A program made the position numbers and the translations under genes. Shown piece after piece: positions 1-11,049 of a stretch of DNA of 64,000 nucleotides. Position 1 is the first letter of the stretch, and the number at the start of each line of letters is the position of its first letter. The DNA is from Triatoma infestans (taxonomy: Eukaryota > Arthropoda > Insecta > Hemiptera > Reduviidae). The notes under the pieces were generated by a model. That model saw nothing but the letters and a program-made list of their open reading frames with translations, had not been told where the DNA came from and made no database searches. Where the stretch lies: contig JAAEAF010001497.1 in assembly GCA_011037195.1 (NCBI GenBank), forward strand, positions 62,001 through 126,000, written 5' to 3'.

Positions 1-174
1 ATCCGGTGGTGCTCGCCGGAGAGGAAGACCTCGCTTGCGTGGCTGGACGATCTCCAAGATGACCTCACCTCAATGGGTGTTAGGTGGTGGAGAATGAAGG
101 CCAAAGACGGGGAGACCAAAGATGTATAGCAGAAGCTTGTGGACGAGGCCCGGGTCCTTTAGGACTGTAGTGCC
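1..174 (+). mobile_element. 3' end of a non-LTR retrotransposon ORF (decayed)
   Basis: Frame 1 reads WLDDLQDDLTSMGVRWWRMK, then a stop, then QKLVDEARVL and another stop. The pattern W-x-D-D-L-x-x-M-G-V-R-x-W-x-x-x-A, followed by LVxxARxL, is the usual C-terminal tail of insect non-LTR reverse transcriptases. An in-frame TAG at about base 142 shows decay. The element enters from outside the window. The ATA/TAA microsatellite that follows at once fits a simple-repeat 3' tail. The clade is not determined. Confidence 0.65.

Positions 175-243
<69 letters not shown>
175..243 (+). repeat. (ATA)n / (TAA)n microsatellite, probable LINE 3' tail
   Basis: About 22 uninterrupted ATA triplets directly follow the LINE tail. 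I-type and related elements end in TAA-like repeats, so this is read as the element's 3' tail, possibly extended by slippage, and not as an independent microsatellite. Confidence 0.85.
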
Positions 244-244
<1 letters not shown>

Positions 245-439
245 TTATTATTCCATGTTAATGATACTCCTCTTTTTATTTCGGGGCAAATGAATAAAAT
301 TGCCAATTTAACGACGCTTATAAGTGCGAGTATTAAACACCAGATAATTTTTTTTTTTTACTTTCTCTTCCTTGTCTCTTACTTATTGCTCGAAATTGAG
401 TTTTCGCTGGAAACACAAGTTGTGCGATCCACTGAATAT

Positions 440-1025
440 AAAAAAAAAAAATCTGACGTGAAACACGACTTTCTGTTTGTGTGATTGACATAGTTATATA
501 TGATTGACTACTTCTCTTCACACATTTAATTCTTACTAGATATTTAGTTGCCTTGAAGATATCTGGTGATGGGAGAATGTAAACTTTATAAAAACGACTT
601 TTCTTGAGGAAAGCATAACCTTACTTCTCGCCCAAAACCTCCCTTAAATCAATTAATTTTCTCGGAAAAAGTTTCAAACCAAAATCACTGTAGGTTCAGT
701 TGTATACCAAGTTCAATGAAATCGGCTGGTGTTTTGATGGAAGAACTCGCAGAGAACTAGTTAACTGTTCAGTAAAGTATCACTTCCGGTCAACCGATTT
801 TCTTCAAAACTTATAATCAAGCCCCTTGGTGGCCTTAAACGAAATATCAAGTTTGAACTTTCTGTGATTTTCCCATTTTTGAATGATGCTGATCACAGAT
901 AGAGAGAGAGGAGAAAGCAATTTCTAAAAATCACTATTTCGGAATCAGGGTCGCTCAAAACGTATATTTCTAGTGAAAACTCGACATCGAATTTGACAGG
1001 ATCGCCATACTTTCTCTTACTAGGA
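440..1025 (-). repeat. Dispersed repeat family A, near full-length copy
   Basis: It starts with the family's tail block in reverse (AATCTGACGTGAAACACGAC) and ends with the reverse of the head block, where TTTGACAGGATCGCC is followed by ACTTTCTCTTACTAGG. Internal landmarks of the family are present: CACTTCCGGTCAACCGATTT, CTCGGAAAAAGTTTCAAACC and the AACCTCCCTTAAAT motif. It has no coding capacity and its class is unknown. Confidence 0.6.
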
Positions 1026-1263
1026 ATAATTTCTTTTTCCAAATGATGTTTGTCTATTGTTTGCTATTCTGGGAAAAAAGTTCCAATAAATTTCCCTAAA
1101 CTTCCCATACTAACTATACATCTTTTTCAAACTATTTTTCTCTTAGGAAAATTCGATTTTGGGACGTTTCTAATGATGCTTTTGACATCAGACTTGCTTC
1201 TACTTTGCTATTTCAGGTTACGGTTCCACCATCTGGTAGGAGATAAAGTAACTTAACATCACC

Positions 1264-1460
1264 ATGGAAGCCCTCTACTCCGGCTGTAGCAATGAGATTT
1301 ATGGTAGTTACAGCAGCTCCCTCCAATTTTCTCTCTCACGAGTTACTCAGTTATCACCCTCACTTGTTTCACTCCAATCCTTTTCACCTTTGGAATCACT
1401 CCTTCACCCGTATGATTTTTGGGCTTCCATTATTTCCTTTGCCTTCTACCTTTCTTAGAT
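1264..1460 (-). mobile_element. Possible LINE 3' tail fragment
   Basis: This shares an ordered set of motifs with 12640-12800: GAGTTACTCAGTT, AATCACTCCTTCAC and TTCCATTATTTCC. In reverse complement the second copy reads EEAWGEELTRKTENWRKFW, which resembles the C-terminal end of a non-LTR retrotransposon ORF. Both copies are broken. The assignment is tentative. Confidence 0.3.
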
Positions 1461-2415
1461 ATCGCATTTCCGTTTTCTATGTTTCTGTGTTGTCTAGGAC
1501 TTGGAGGTATATTTAAACGTTAACTTCATTACATGTTCACTTTCGTCTTTCTTGCCACTTTCCGCAGGTTTTAAAAAGCCTCTGCTGATGATATTCAATA
1601 ACTTGCCCCCTGCTGAGCCTATTCAATAAAAACATTTAGTAAAAAGCCTATTTTTATGAAAATTTGTTCGACTTTTTTTTAAAAAGAAAATTAGATTAGC
1701 ATTGAAGCGATCTGATCTTTTGGTCGATACCTTCAGTGTTCTATAAACTCATGTCAAAATTCACTTCTACAGATAGATAAAGCTCATCTCCAATATATAA
1801 TACCTAAATTAAACCATTATAATTTTACTTAGCTAATAAAATCAACAAAAATCTTTTTTCTTAAATACCATATCCCAATACTAAATAACCTAGTAATATT
1901 AAATTAACCTTGTTCTGACCTTTCCTATAAAGGGGATATCTATTCGTGTCTTATAATCATCTATTCTTCCCTCTCCACTGTATAACCTTTGAAAATATTT
2001 AACTATTTCGACTAGGAATACTAAACAATGGTGAATACTATGGAACAGGATAATTTAAGAAAGTAAGTAAAACAACGAACTTTTTATTTTTGTAAGAGAA
2101 ATGAAGAAGGGGTTCGTACAGTTTTGTTTGTCTGTTTGTGTAAGATTGGTGTCGGCGGGCGGGCGGGGGGTAGCGTCATAAAAAATTTATAGCACGCTAC
2201 AATGTAAATCAGAGGAGGAAGATAGCTGGCACCATCTGGCATGTCTGCCAGTCATTATTACTGGCTACAATATCCGTAAGAGTGCAGTGCGATGGCTCCG
2301 CCATGTATACTTACTGCTACTTTAACTATACAGCTGTAATATAAAAACAATTGTATTTCTTTATAATTTTACTTGAATCTTTTATTTACTTTGTCCTTAC
2401 TATTTATTTTCCAAA
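1461..2415. other. No recognised feature
   Basis: AT-rich sequence without a convincing reading frame. A G-rich run of GGCGGGC units lies at about 2153-2171. Confidence 0.5.
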
Positions 2416-2419
2416 TTCA

Positions 2420-3690
2420 GTTTTCACTGATAATCCATATGTTTGAGCCTCCCCCCCCCCGTGTATGAAAAAACAAAAAAAATCTGGTATGAAACACTGA
2501 CAAGATTTTCTCTTACTACATTTAACAAAATATAATAGAACAATTTTCTTTAAAATGGTTTGGTCTAAAAATAGATGGTAGGGATTATTTATAAACCTAA
2601 CTATATAGGACATCCTCAATCGTAAATATAAAGCTTGTACGGTAGTTTAAATTTTAACCTAATTAACAGGTGCCGCCGAAAACCCACCAAAATTTGTTTT
2701 TTGGTAAAAATCTTTTAAATAAAAATTATAGAATTGTAACTGTGCAGTCAGTACTCAAGTTTAAAGGAAATCGTTATAAAAGTTTTCGAAGAAATTCCCC
2801 CTCCCCAAAACCTCAAAAACTTTTTTTTGTTTTTCAATTTTCCTGGGAAAATTGTTCAAATAAAAGTGATAGGTATTTATGTGTGTAGATAGTATACAGT
2901 GATAGGTATTTATGTGTGTAGATAGTATACAGTGATAAGTATGTATGTGTGTAGACAGTATACAGTGATGGGTATGTATGTGTGTAGATAGTATACAGTG
3001 ATAAGTCTGTATGTGTGTAGATAGTATACGGTGGTAGGTATGCATGTGTGTAGATAGTATACAGTGGTAGGTATGTATGGTGTAGATAGTATACAGAGTG
3101 ATAGGTATGTATGTGTGTAGATAGCATACAGTAGATACAACTTTTATTTGAAACATTTATTCGAATAAAAGTCATTTAGGGGGGGGCTTCTGAGGGAGGG
3201 GTGAGGTTAGGATTTCTTCTAATTTGCTAGTTCAGTTCATTATACAATTCTGTCAAATAAGTAATATTAATTAGAAGTATATAAGCTGCCGAAATTCCCA
3301 GTTTGAAGAAAATCGGTTGAGCGGAAGTGCCACTTTACTGTGTAGTTTTTTCAGTTTTTTGTGATTTTCTCCATAAAAATGGCGACGCTGTTTAACACAG
3401 AAGAATAAACTGTAAGTGTGAAGAAAATTAGCCAGTAAGAAAGAGTCGTGTGAGTGTTTTACAGTAGATATTTTTGTCAAAGATAGGTATTTCCGGTGAA
3501 AAGTATAACACATGTATTTCTGGTGAAAACTTTATTATTTGACCAGATCGCAACACTTTCCTCTTATGGGGGGGGGGGGGATTGGAAATATATGAAAGTC
3601 CCATATTTTAATAACATTTAAATGTTACAACGCAGAAATAAAAAAATAAATAAGTTTTATCTATTAAAGACAAAATAAAAATAAAATAAA
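2420..3690. repeat. Dispersed repeat family A, composite block
   Basis: A reverse tail block near 2478-2520 (AATCTGGTATGAAACACTGA, then TTTCTCTTACTAC) is followed by family A body motifs: ATCGTTATAAAAGTTTTCGA, TTTTCCTGGGAAAATTGTTC and GGTATTTCCGGTGAAAAC. One internal segment has expanded into the minisatellite listed separately. Confidence 0.6.
2867..3131 (+). repeat. 33-bp minisatellite, 8 units
   Basis: Eight tandem units of TGATAGGTATTTATGTGTGT followed by AGATAGTATACAG, with point changes between units (TAT/TGT, GATAG/GACAG) and one unit short by a base. The same motif occurs once, unexpanded, inside family A at about 38797-38830, so the array arose by local amplification of family A sequence. 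Apparent reading frames here are repeat artefacts. Confidence 0.92.
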
Positions 3691-3935
3691 TACAAAGAAC
3701 CGCAGCGCAATGTTTACGTCCAGACAAACACTGGAGAATTCCTTGTTCATTATATCCAATATAATTATATTATTATCTCCTTCATTCCTTCACATTTTAC
3801 ATTTTAATTATCTTTTCCATTCATCTTTATATACATATATATATTGGTTTATTATCTTTATTGTTATTATTATTATGTGTTATTTATTTTATAATGATAC
3901 CAATTAATGAAAGAACTAGAAATGTTAGTTTTCTA

Positions 3936-4500
3936 ATTCTTTGTAAACAATAAAAGTACAGCTCTACAGTAGACCATCATTATTAGAGCTTTATATATGT
4001 CATCATCATCATCATACGGACTAGAACTCTATAGAACCACAAAACGTACAACATCAAATCTTGTAGTCCAAAATACTCAGACCATGGTCGGTGATGCTTA
4101 TTGCGTTTCCAACCATACAATCCACACAGATCTGAAGATTCCTTTTGTCCACGAGATTGTAAAGAACCGCTTTAAGAAATTCCACAGCAGACTCCCCTCC
4201 CGTTCATCCCAACCCTCTTGCCCAAACATTATCCTCCACCACACTTCCAGGCAATTCCGCAAGGCGATTGAAACGTCGTTGGCCCCGCGACCTTATAGGT
4301 AACTAATGGTAGTTGTCGCCATTCAGGATATGTTTATATCACCTCCTAGCTTATTTACTTGTTGCATATTTATTTATGTAGTAGTAAATATTCGAAAAAC
4401 AATTAAAAAAAAAAAATTCTTTGTAAACAATTGCACTACAGCTTTATACTGGACGATCATTACTTAAGTTTTATATATGTCACCATCATCATTGTACTTA
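3936..4500. repeat. Direct repeat of about 80 bp flanking the Jockey fragment
   Basis: ATTCTTTGTAAACAAT, a CTACAG...GAxxATCATTA block, TTTTATATATGTCA and CATCATCAT occur in the same order at 3936-4012 and again at 4417-4495. The two copies bracket the LINE fragment at 3990-4300. Confidence 0.6.
3990..4310 (+). mobile_element. Jockey-like LINE, reverse-transcriptase C-terminal fragment
   Basis: The translation contains CVSNHTIHTDLKIPFVHEIV followed by KNRFKKFHSRL. Jockey-clade RTs end with a similar YVSNxTLHxDLxxPxV-Exx pattern followed by FHxRLxxHPNPL and a run of basic residues with a WPxDL tail (here LAPRPYR, then stop). A related remnant lies on the minus strand at 57175-57575. The 5' part is missing, replaced by an ATC-repeat-containing segment that recurs at 4417. 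Confidence 0.65.
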
Positions 4501-4735
4501 AACCTCTCTTAATGCCAATAAAATAGAACTCGTCTTAGAGACGAGTTCGTTTCCACTGCTCCAACCCAGCCTTCTTGTGATCACTGCCTCTTTCAGCCTC
4601 CTCTCATTTACATTTCGGTTCTTCCCTCCTTCAAACTCTAGCCTGGTAAGAGGCCCTGGCAGGGAGCCGACGGTTTCCAAGCACAAAAATTAGTGCTTCC
4701 AACCAGCATTGGTCTATCCTATGTAACGTTGGACT

Positions 4736-5189
4736 ACTTCTCAAGAAAAGCTCAAAAATCAGTTTTTCCTGGGAAAAAGTTTTAGGTATAGAATGGTATG
4801 CAAAGTTTAAAGAAAATCGTTGGAACCATTTCCGATGGATTTTTCGTACTAGAGAACCGAAAACCTTTTTTTTCGTATTCAGGAAAACTTCAAATAATGT
4901 AAAGTATTTTCCGATGAAAACTCCAATTTCGCAAAATTAGAGTCGTTTGCTATAGTACTTCCAGGTACCAGCAGTAAGAGAGAGACAGAGCGAGAGTAAA
5001 AAAATTCATCTATTAAGTAAACTGTCCAGAGTGATGAGTAATGTATCACGATAGATTTTTACTTTCTCTTACTCCCTAGTAAGAGGAAGTATTGTAATCG
5101 TGTTAAATTTTCGATATCGAGTTTGCATCGGAAATATCCGTTTTGTGGTTCCCTGAGTCCAAAAAAGTGGTATGGTATGGTGTGTATGT
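4736..5189. repeat. Dispersed repeat family A, left part of an interrupted copy
   Basis: It includes a head block at about 5055-5095 (TTTACTTTCTCTTACTCCCT, then AGTAAGAGGAAGTATTGTAA), the TTTCGATATCGAGTTTGCAT motif and GAGTCCAAAAAAGTGG. The copy stops at GTGTGTATG (5188) and resumes at about 7816 after the inserted LINE. Confidence 0.7.
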
Positions 5190-5279
5190 TTTTTTTTTCA
5201 ACCAACAGTAACCCTGTTGGATGGGAATTTATTTAAAGTATAACGTTATATGTATCAACATGCTATGTAAAATACTTCA

Positions 5280-6100
5280 TCACTCACCGATTAAATTAAG
5301 TAAGAATATATCCATATCTATCTTATTTAGGAATTTTTGAAAAGATGGCAAATATTCTTCAGTTATCAGTAGCTGCCTCCTTCCTGGCCAGGTGTTTTCT
5401 ATCGTTACTATTTCTCGCATCATCTTAGTTCTAGGTTCATTTAGTAGTGGACAGTCGTAGATTAAGCAATTCCAAGATTGTGTAGTTCCGTTGTTAGATT
5501 TGCAGTATGGATTGTCAGTAATGTAAAACCTAGTTAGAAAGTCCTTAGTTCTTCCATGTCCTGTCAGGATTTGCGTTAGTTTATAATCTATTCTTAAGTG
5601 ACTTAACTTTCTCCTGTCTTGAATAGTTTGAATGTGTTCGTAAGGTTCTTGTCTTTTGAAGTTTCTCTCCACAGCTTCCCACCTCTCTTCGGTTAAAATT
5701 CTCAGATTTCTTTTTGGATGGTACCTTGGGGCTTTGTATAGTAGCTTACTAGGGAATTGTCCTCAGCTGCTGCTTGCTATGCCAGTCTATCTGCAGTTTC
5801 ATTTCCATCTGTTCCCAAATGCGCTTTAACCCATTCTATCTTCACTTTTCATTCCGCTTCAGTCAGTCTGAGTCTTATTTCCTCTAATATGGGTCAGTGC
5901 AAGTCTCTGTTCTTAAATGTATCGATCGATATTTTGCTGCCTGTTTTTATAACCACTCTATTACCCTGCCCTTCCAATCCATTTTGCTGAAGCCATAAAA
6001 TTGCTTTTAGGTTCGCCAGTTGTTCGGCTTGGATGTTGCGACACGATGGCTTTAATTTGTATCTGAAACTTTCTATTAATTTATTATTTCCATATATCAC
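5280..6100 (-). pseudogene. RNase H domain of the I/R1-like LINE
   Basis: Two frames cover the domain. 6100-5894 carries CRNIQAEQLANLKAILWLQQ, matching the xxFQAExxAIxxAIxWL segment that holds a catalytic Glu, and SKISIDTFKNRD in the position of the TDSQASIDALK segment. 5672-5280 carries the C-terminal LTxxLTGHGxxxxxLxRFxI block and a damaged CLIYDCPLLNEPR segment. The usual active-site Asp of the DSQ motif is not intact. It is the 3' end of the element listed above. Confidence 0.75.
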
Positions 6101-6750
6101 TATGGCACAACCAACTCCAACTGGTGTCTTGCTTCCATCTTATATATTTCGTACTTTTAACCATAACTACCGTCACTTTCAATATCTTATTCTAGTCCCG
6201 GATACATCCAATTCGAACTCCCAATTTCTTTTTCATATTCTTCTTCTTCATCTTTTCCAAATTTGTCTTTTCATAAAACTGAAAGTTTTCATGTACTTTT
6301 AGTAAAATGGGATGGATATCGGCGAGTAGTATTGCAGCTTCAAAAGAAATAGTCCTGAATCCTTTTACTATACGAAGCGGCTATATAAGACGTTGAACTC
6401 TTTTCAGTTTAGTCTGATTGTGCTTTTTTTTAAGGCCTCTTCCCAAAATGGAGTTGCTTATCTCAATATAGGTTCGATGGCACCCATATATATTGTCCTA
6501 AAAGCTTCAGTACCTAGTCCCCCACAGTCCTTAGCTGATCTTGCTAAGCAATTGATAATTTGCAGGCTCTTCTGACATACTTTATCAATGTGATTATTAA
6601 AATTATATCGAATGACACTCCTAAATATTTTAATTCCTCAACCACATCTATCCTTTCTCCATCCATATATACCCTCACTCTTCCGGTTCGCCTTTTCTTT
6701 TAAACAGGAGAATTTTTGACTTATTCGGATTGCATTTAATTTTGTTTTTC

Positions 6751-6858
6751 GGAGATATTTTCCGTGATATTTTCCACAAAAAGATGACCACGAAAAAAAG
6801 CAGGCTAACACGGAAAATATCTCCGATGCTTTCCAGCTCTATAGAAGCAACCACAACA
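6751..6858 (-). mobile_element. Family B short retroposon inserted in the LINE RT
   Basis: A 108-bp insert is bounded by 12-bp near-identical direct repeats, ATTTTGTTTTTC (6739-6750) and ATTTTGTTCTTC (6859-6870). Inside are complementary arms CGGAGATATTTTCCGTG and ACGGAAAATATCTCCG. In reverse complement it aligns with the 57946-58153 copy (GAGCTGGAAAGCATC, TAGCCTGCTT). Insert plus one repeat is 120 bp, so the RT frame is kept across it. Relative to the 58-kb copy the middle is deleted. Confidence 0.65.
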
Positions 6859-7044
6859 ATTTTGTTCTTCTTGGCCCAGTAATTGATTAGATGCATTGTT
6901 TCATTACAAATAGCTTCTTAATTAAGAACAGAATTTGAAGAACTAAAAGTAATAAATCGACTGCAAAAGCTATGGATGGAAGAAATAGTTAAATCAATTT
7001 TACTTTCCCCGTTAGGGTTGCTGAAAGTAGGTTGTCCGTCTTTA

Positions 7045-7580
7045 TCATTTTGAGGAATTTTTAGCCAGAAAAGGTTTTAAAACTTTGCCTCTACCATTGG
7101 TTTCTATCATACCATGATATTTTGCTCGAGAGTTGTTGTCTGGGCATATGACACAGTATTTATTATTTATTTTACCTATTTTTGTTTTCAGATTGTACAA
7201 GTCCTTCTTAACAAATTGTAGATAAACACCAACCAGTGAACAGTTCGATCCATTTTGGTATTGATTTCCACCCATACTGAACCTTCATCACTAATGTCAC
7301 TCACCAGAATTACATCTAGTGTTGGATCAGTAACAATTACAGCCGCTCTTTTCCTAGCTTGGCCTTTCTGATAAAACCTGAAACTCCTTGGAAATCTTGC
7401 TACATTATCTGAAATGCACTAAAGTTCCTGAATTAAAATTGTATCATACCTTTTCCCAGTACCAGTTCTGTTAGTCTATCTGTTGCCTTCCTTAATCTCA
7501 TTAAATTAATCTGGATGCATTTAATTTGATTATTTATCATTAATCTATTTTTTGTATTATCTGTATTATTATTTACCATA
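7045..7580 (-). pseudogene. Endonuclease domain of the I/R1-like LINE
   Basis: The start is QINLMRLRKATDRLTEL, the conserved N-terminus of APE-type endonucleases in this group (QxNLxRxRxATxLL). Next comes RKRAAVIVTDPTLDVILVSD, and then VICPDNNSRAKYHGMIETNG, where related elements have GDFNAHxxxWG and NxRGxxL. The catalytic Asp-x-Asn is altered to P-D-N-N-S. At least one frameshift lies near 7275-7425. Confidence 0.7.
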
Positions 7581-7815
7581 ATCTGTATTCGTTTGATTCT
7601 ATTGATAAACCGGACCAGCTTAGTGACGAATGATTTGGATCGTACTTGTGGTCAGATTTGCAAAATTTATTATGATTTAAACAGTTGCTACACTTTTTGG
7701 CGCGCATCCTCCTGAATTCAATGTTCTTCAGAACATATTGGTAAAGACAATCTATATTTTCCCCTCTTTATGCCTACTTAATAGAATACAAATAAAACAG
7801 CGGAAAACTGAAAGA

Positions 7816-8480
7816 TAATCTGTATGCGAGCAGCATAGCTCAAAAACGAAAAATCGTAGAAAGTTCAAACTTCATATTCCGTTTACGTATCAGCAGGATC
7901 CGACAGTAGGTAATATGTCAAAATTACCGTTGTACCTTAAGTACACTTTACTGATTTTTTATTTTTTTTTTTACTTTTTTGCCATTTTCTCAGAAATAAC
8001 TCCAACGATTTTCTTGAAACTTGGTATATCAACTATAGATACAAAGAGCTACAACTTTTATTTGTAACATTCATTTAAGGGTACTTTTGTGGGAGGGGTG
8101 GGGTTACGGGACCTCTAAAGTGCTATTTCAGTTTATTACACAATTCTATCATCTAAATAATATTAATTAGAATTAAGTATGTTGTTGAAATTCTGAGTTT
8201 TAAAAATCTAGGATGACCGGAAGTGCGTTTTTACTAACAGTTTTTTGAATTTGCAATTTTCTCCATTAAAACACCGACGAATTTCATTAAATTTGGAATT
8301 CCAAAATTTGGTATATCAAAATTTTGAAAAATGGAGCATGAGAAACTCGTATGAATGCATCACACCAGATTTTTCCAATGAATTATATGGAGCAGGAATT
8401 GAATGATTATATTATCAGTTATCACTGTTGATGCAAAATGCTGACAATGTTATCAATAAATATCGCCGCTAACTGCTGAA
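7816..8480 (+). repeat. Dispersed repeat family A, right part of the LINE-interrupted copy
   Basis: It resumes with GAGCAGCATAGCTCAAAAAC, then GAAAAATCGTAGAAAGTTCA, the ACAACTTTTATTTGTAACAT block, the GGGAGGGGTGGGGTTA block and GGATGACCGGAAGTGCG. The order matches the intact plus-strand copy at 34267-35202. Confidence 0.7.
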
Positions 8481-8639
8481 TAAATTAAAATAACAGTTAA
8501 TGTTACACTTTACTTTGTGATAATGAATTCATGAGGAATTTTTCCAATATGTTATCTAAACAATTATCTACTAATGAATAGAAATGCTTCTTCATAAACA
8601 AAACAAACTTGATAAGTAATTATATTTTAAACTTAAACA

Positions 8640-9500
8640 AGAAATTCTGTTGTTAAACTCTCAGATGACTTTCTCTTACTCCAATTTACACAGTCACAGT
8701 TGACTAATTAAATAAACACTTGCGTAGGATAAGAGTGGTGACTGCCCTTTGTGCACCCTGTGCCAAGTTGCTCACTTCCAGCAGCTTCAGAGCATTGTAG
8801 GAAATGAGGAAAGAATATTGACAACTTCTTTCATAAAAATGTCATTATTTAATGGACTTCGCGACGTCTAATTGCCGAAATAACAAATAGAGCAAGCGAT
8901 GGGTAAAAAAAAAAAAAAACCTTTTTTGGAGGAAGCCCAGCCGCTAAACTCCCCTAAATGAAACTCTCCCGGATAAAAAAGTTTCAAACAAAATTGACCT
9001 GTCTCTGATATTATAGTTAGTGAAACAAATTTACTAATTGAGAGACTGACTGAGCAAGCCAAGACTCAGTAATGAAGAAGAAGAAAACAAATTTACTAAC
9101 AGAAACTGAATAAGACATGTTTTGTCGTGTTGTTTCTATCGGCGTCAGCTCCTCCTCCAGTACCTTCCTAAAAATAAATTCTTCCTTCGGGAAAAATGTT
9201 TCAACTAAGAAAATTGTTCAGGTTTTATTTTCCGTATAATTAAGCATTCCATGAACATGGAGTCCTTTTCCGAGAAAATTCTGAAGATGCAGTAATCTCT
9301 TGTGTAAAGTAGCATTTCCGGTTGACCGATTTTCTTCAAATATCGTAATGCTAGCAATAGTATAATGTAATAATGTATGAATGGTAGAATCACTATACTA
9401 AAGTAGCACTTTAGAGAAAAGTTTAGTGTTAAGGAACTTGCTAAAAATCAATTTTCCTGGAAAAATGTATAGATAAATAGAAATTGAAACCATTTTCGTG
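8640..9500 (-). repeat. Dispersed repeat family A fragments
   Basis: Contains GACTTTCTCTTACTCCAATT near 8668, AACTCCCCTAAATGAAACTC near 8947, AAAAAAGTTTCAAACAAAAT, CATTTCCGGTTGACCGATTT near 9323 and AGTAGCACTTTAGAGAAAAG near 9401. The order and the strand of the blocks agree with other minus copies, but the unit is rearranged. Confidence 0.5.
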
Positions 9501-10407
9501 AAAAGCGGGGAAGCTGAGAAACCATGCATACACACTGTAATGGATGTGAGAAGGAGAGAGAGAGTTAGAGAGAATGGATTTTAGAAAAATAAGATAGAAT
9601 ATAAGCTGAACACTGTAGCAGAATAGATCGAAGGTCGTACTGGCCCCCCCTTCAAAAAAAAAACAAGACTTGGTTAACACAGTAATATAGTTATGAGTTT
9701 CACTGACTGCCTGGACTTTACAGTAAAGATGGTAGATTTAGAGTGGAAGGGGGCAACGACATGTTGTGACTGGTGAACTATCTTCTGAATTAATTTGAAC
9801 TATATTTCTTCTCTGTGTCTCGATGCTGTATTTATATAGTTTCTCCCACTCCAGTCCGAGAGAGTGCCTAGTCTTTTGTTTCCCTTTCTCTGCTCTCTTG
9901 GTTGCTGCTATAGTAGCGAGAAATATATAATGAGACAGACTGGCTGAGAGGTGAGAAAGTAGTAGAAGGTTGCTGACTGGTTGTTAACTGGTCGTAAACT
10001 GTCCTGAACTGTACTGCGCGCTCTATTTATATGAATCGAACTTTCTCTTCCTGTCTAGGGTGGGGAGTAACTAAATTTGATTCATTTAATTGCTTCTCAG
10101 CTATTCGGATCTTATGAATCTTTGTTGATTCGGATCCCATTACTCATCCACCACACATCAATCGCAAAAAACATATTCTTTAGGAGGGAGAGGAAAAGGA
10201 AACGCTCAAAATCAGTACTTTTTGTGAAAACTAAATGTCGAAAATATGATACGATACACTGTACACATATCTTTACAGCTGTACAAGATGCTATAACACA
10301 TCTTGTTATTTTTTTTTAAATAAAAATTACTTTATATTTCTTTAACATTTACAGATGTATTCATTTATTTCCATTTTATTTTTATCAAAATTTGATCTTA
10401 TTTTTTA
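9500..10407. other. No recognised feature
   Basis: Mixed composition with short direct repeats (CTGGTTGTTAACTGGTCGTA) near 9975-10005. No supported reading frame. Confidence 0.4.
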
Positions 10408-10419
10408 ATGAATAGATAT

Positions 10420-10695
10420 ATGTGCTTGGGTCCGCAATGCTGGATAACGATTTTATCCGTCATAGCATGCTTCAATGTTTTGCTTCTGATCGGTTTCGGA
10501 TTTTCATCAATCGTCAGAGCAGATAAGGTTTACAATCAATTAATACACCATGGTTTCTTTGAATCAACCAGTGTCGCTTGTGATATAAACATACAGTAGA
10601 AGTCATCTTCGACTGAATTGATTGTAAACCTTACTCTGACGATTGATAAGAATCCAAACCGGTCAGAACCAAACATTGAAGTACACTACCGCGGA
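10420..10695 (+). mobile_element. Family B element with long complementary arms
   Basis: The left arm at about 10485-10540 (GGTTTCGGATTTTCATCAAT, CGTCAGAGC, AGGTTTACAATCAATT) pairs with the right arm at about 10613-10672 (AATTGATTGTAAACCTTACT, CTGACGATTGATAAGAATCC, AAACCGGTCAG), with a spacer of about 75 bp. The 5' part (TGGGTCCGCAATGCTGGATA, ATAGCATGCTTCAATG) matches the family B copy at 57946. A reading frame in this segment is a by-product. Confidence 0.6.
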
Positions 10696-11049
10696 TAAAA
10701 ACCATAGATGTTATTTTTTATTATTTAAAAGATACATATCTTTTTCCATCCCATCTTACATAACGATCTATCGTGTTCTGATTGACCTTTTTAATAGATA
10801 AAACAACTACAACAAAAGCCAAAAAAAAAACAATTTTGTTTAAATATTTACAATTTTGATAAAATTAAAAAAATTGCTAGCAATTGAAACAATAATTATG
10901 TCTGATAATATTTTGTAACACTCTATACAAATTTTTTTGGATTAATTACAAAAAAATAAAAGTAAATTAATTAATAACGATTTTTTATTAAAGATAAGAA
11001 TATGAAGAATTCAAATTAATTATTAAATAGTTCGACAAAATTTACAGGA

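Larger units (their letters stand above)
5190..7815 (-). mobile_element. I/R1-like LINE inserted in family A, decayed
   Basis: Read on the minus strand from 7815 down, the parts come in the order expected of a non-LTR element: a Cys/His cluster near 7700-7620 (CSNCLNHNKFCKSDH, ORF1 C-terminus); an endonuclease region at 7580-7045 (NLMRLRKATDRLTELVLGKG; VICPDNNSRAKYHG; TNGRGKVL); reverse-transcriptase C-terminal motifs at 6900-6420 (NPNKSKILLFKRKG; EELKYLGVSFD; IYMGAIEPILR); and an RNase H region at 6100-5280 (FRYKLKPSCRNIQAEQLANL; LTQILTGHGRTKDFLTRFYI). The central RT core is missing, and several frameshifts and stops are present. The 3' UTR ends in a short A tract at 5190-5200. The flanking host repeat is continuous across the insertion. 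Confidence 0.8.

Noticed and set aside
70..306. Minus-strand frame with a poly-tyrosine run
   Set aside because: It is a translation of the ATA/TAA microsatellite and has no flanking domain.
2761..3175. Three overlapping minus-strand frames rich in HTYxxxYTIYTH repeats
   Set aside because: They translate the 33-bp minisatellite in all three registers, so openness reflects the repeat unit length (a multiple of three) and not selection.
10408..10599. 63-residue frame with a hydrophobic segment as a small membrane protein
   Set aside because: It lies within a family B element whose sequence is explained by complementary arms shared with other copies.
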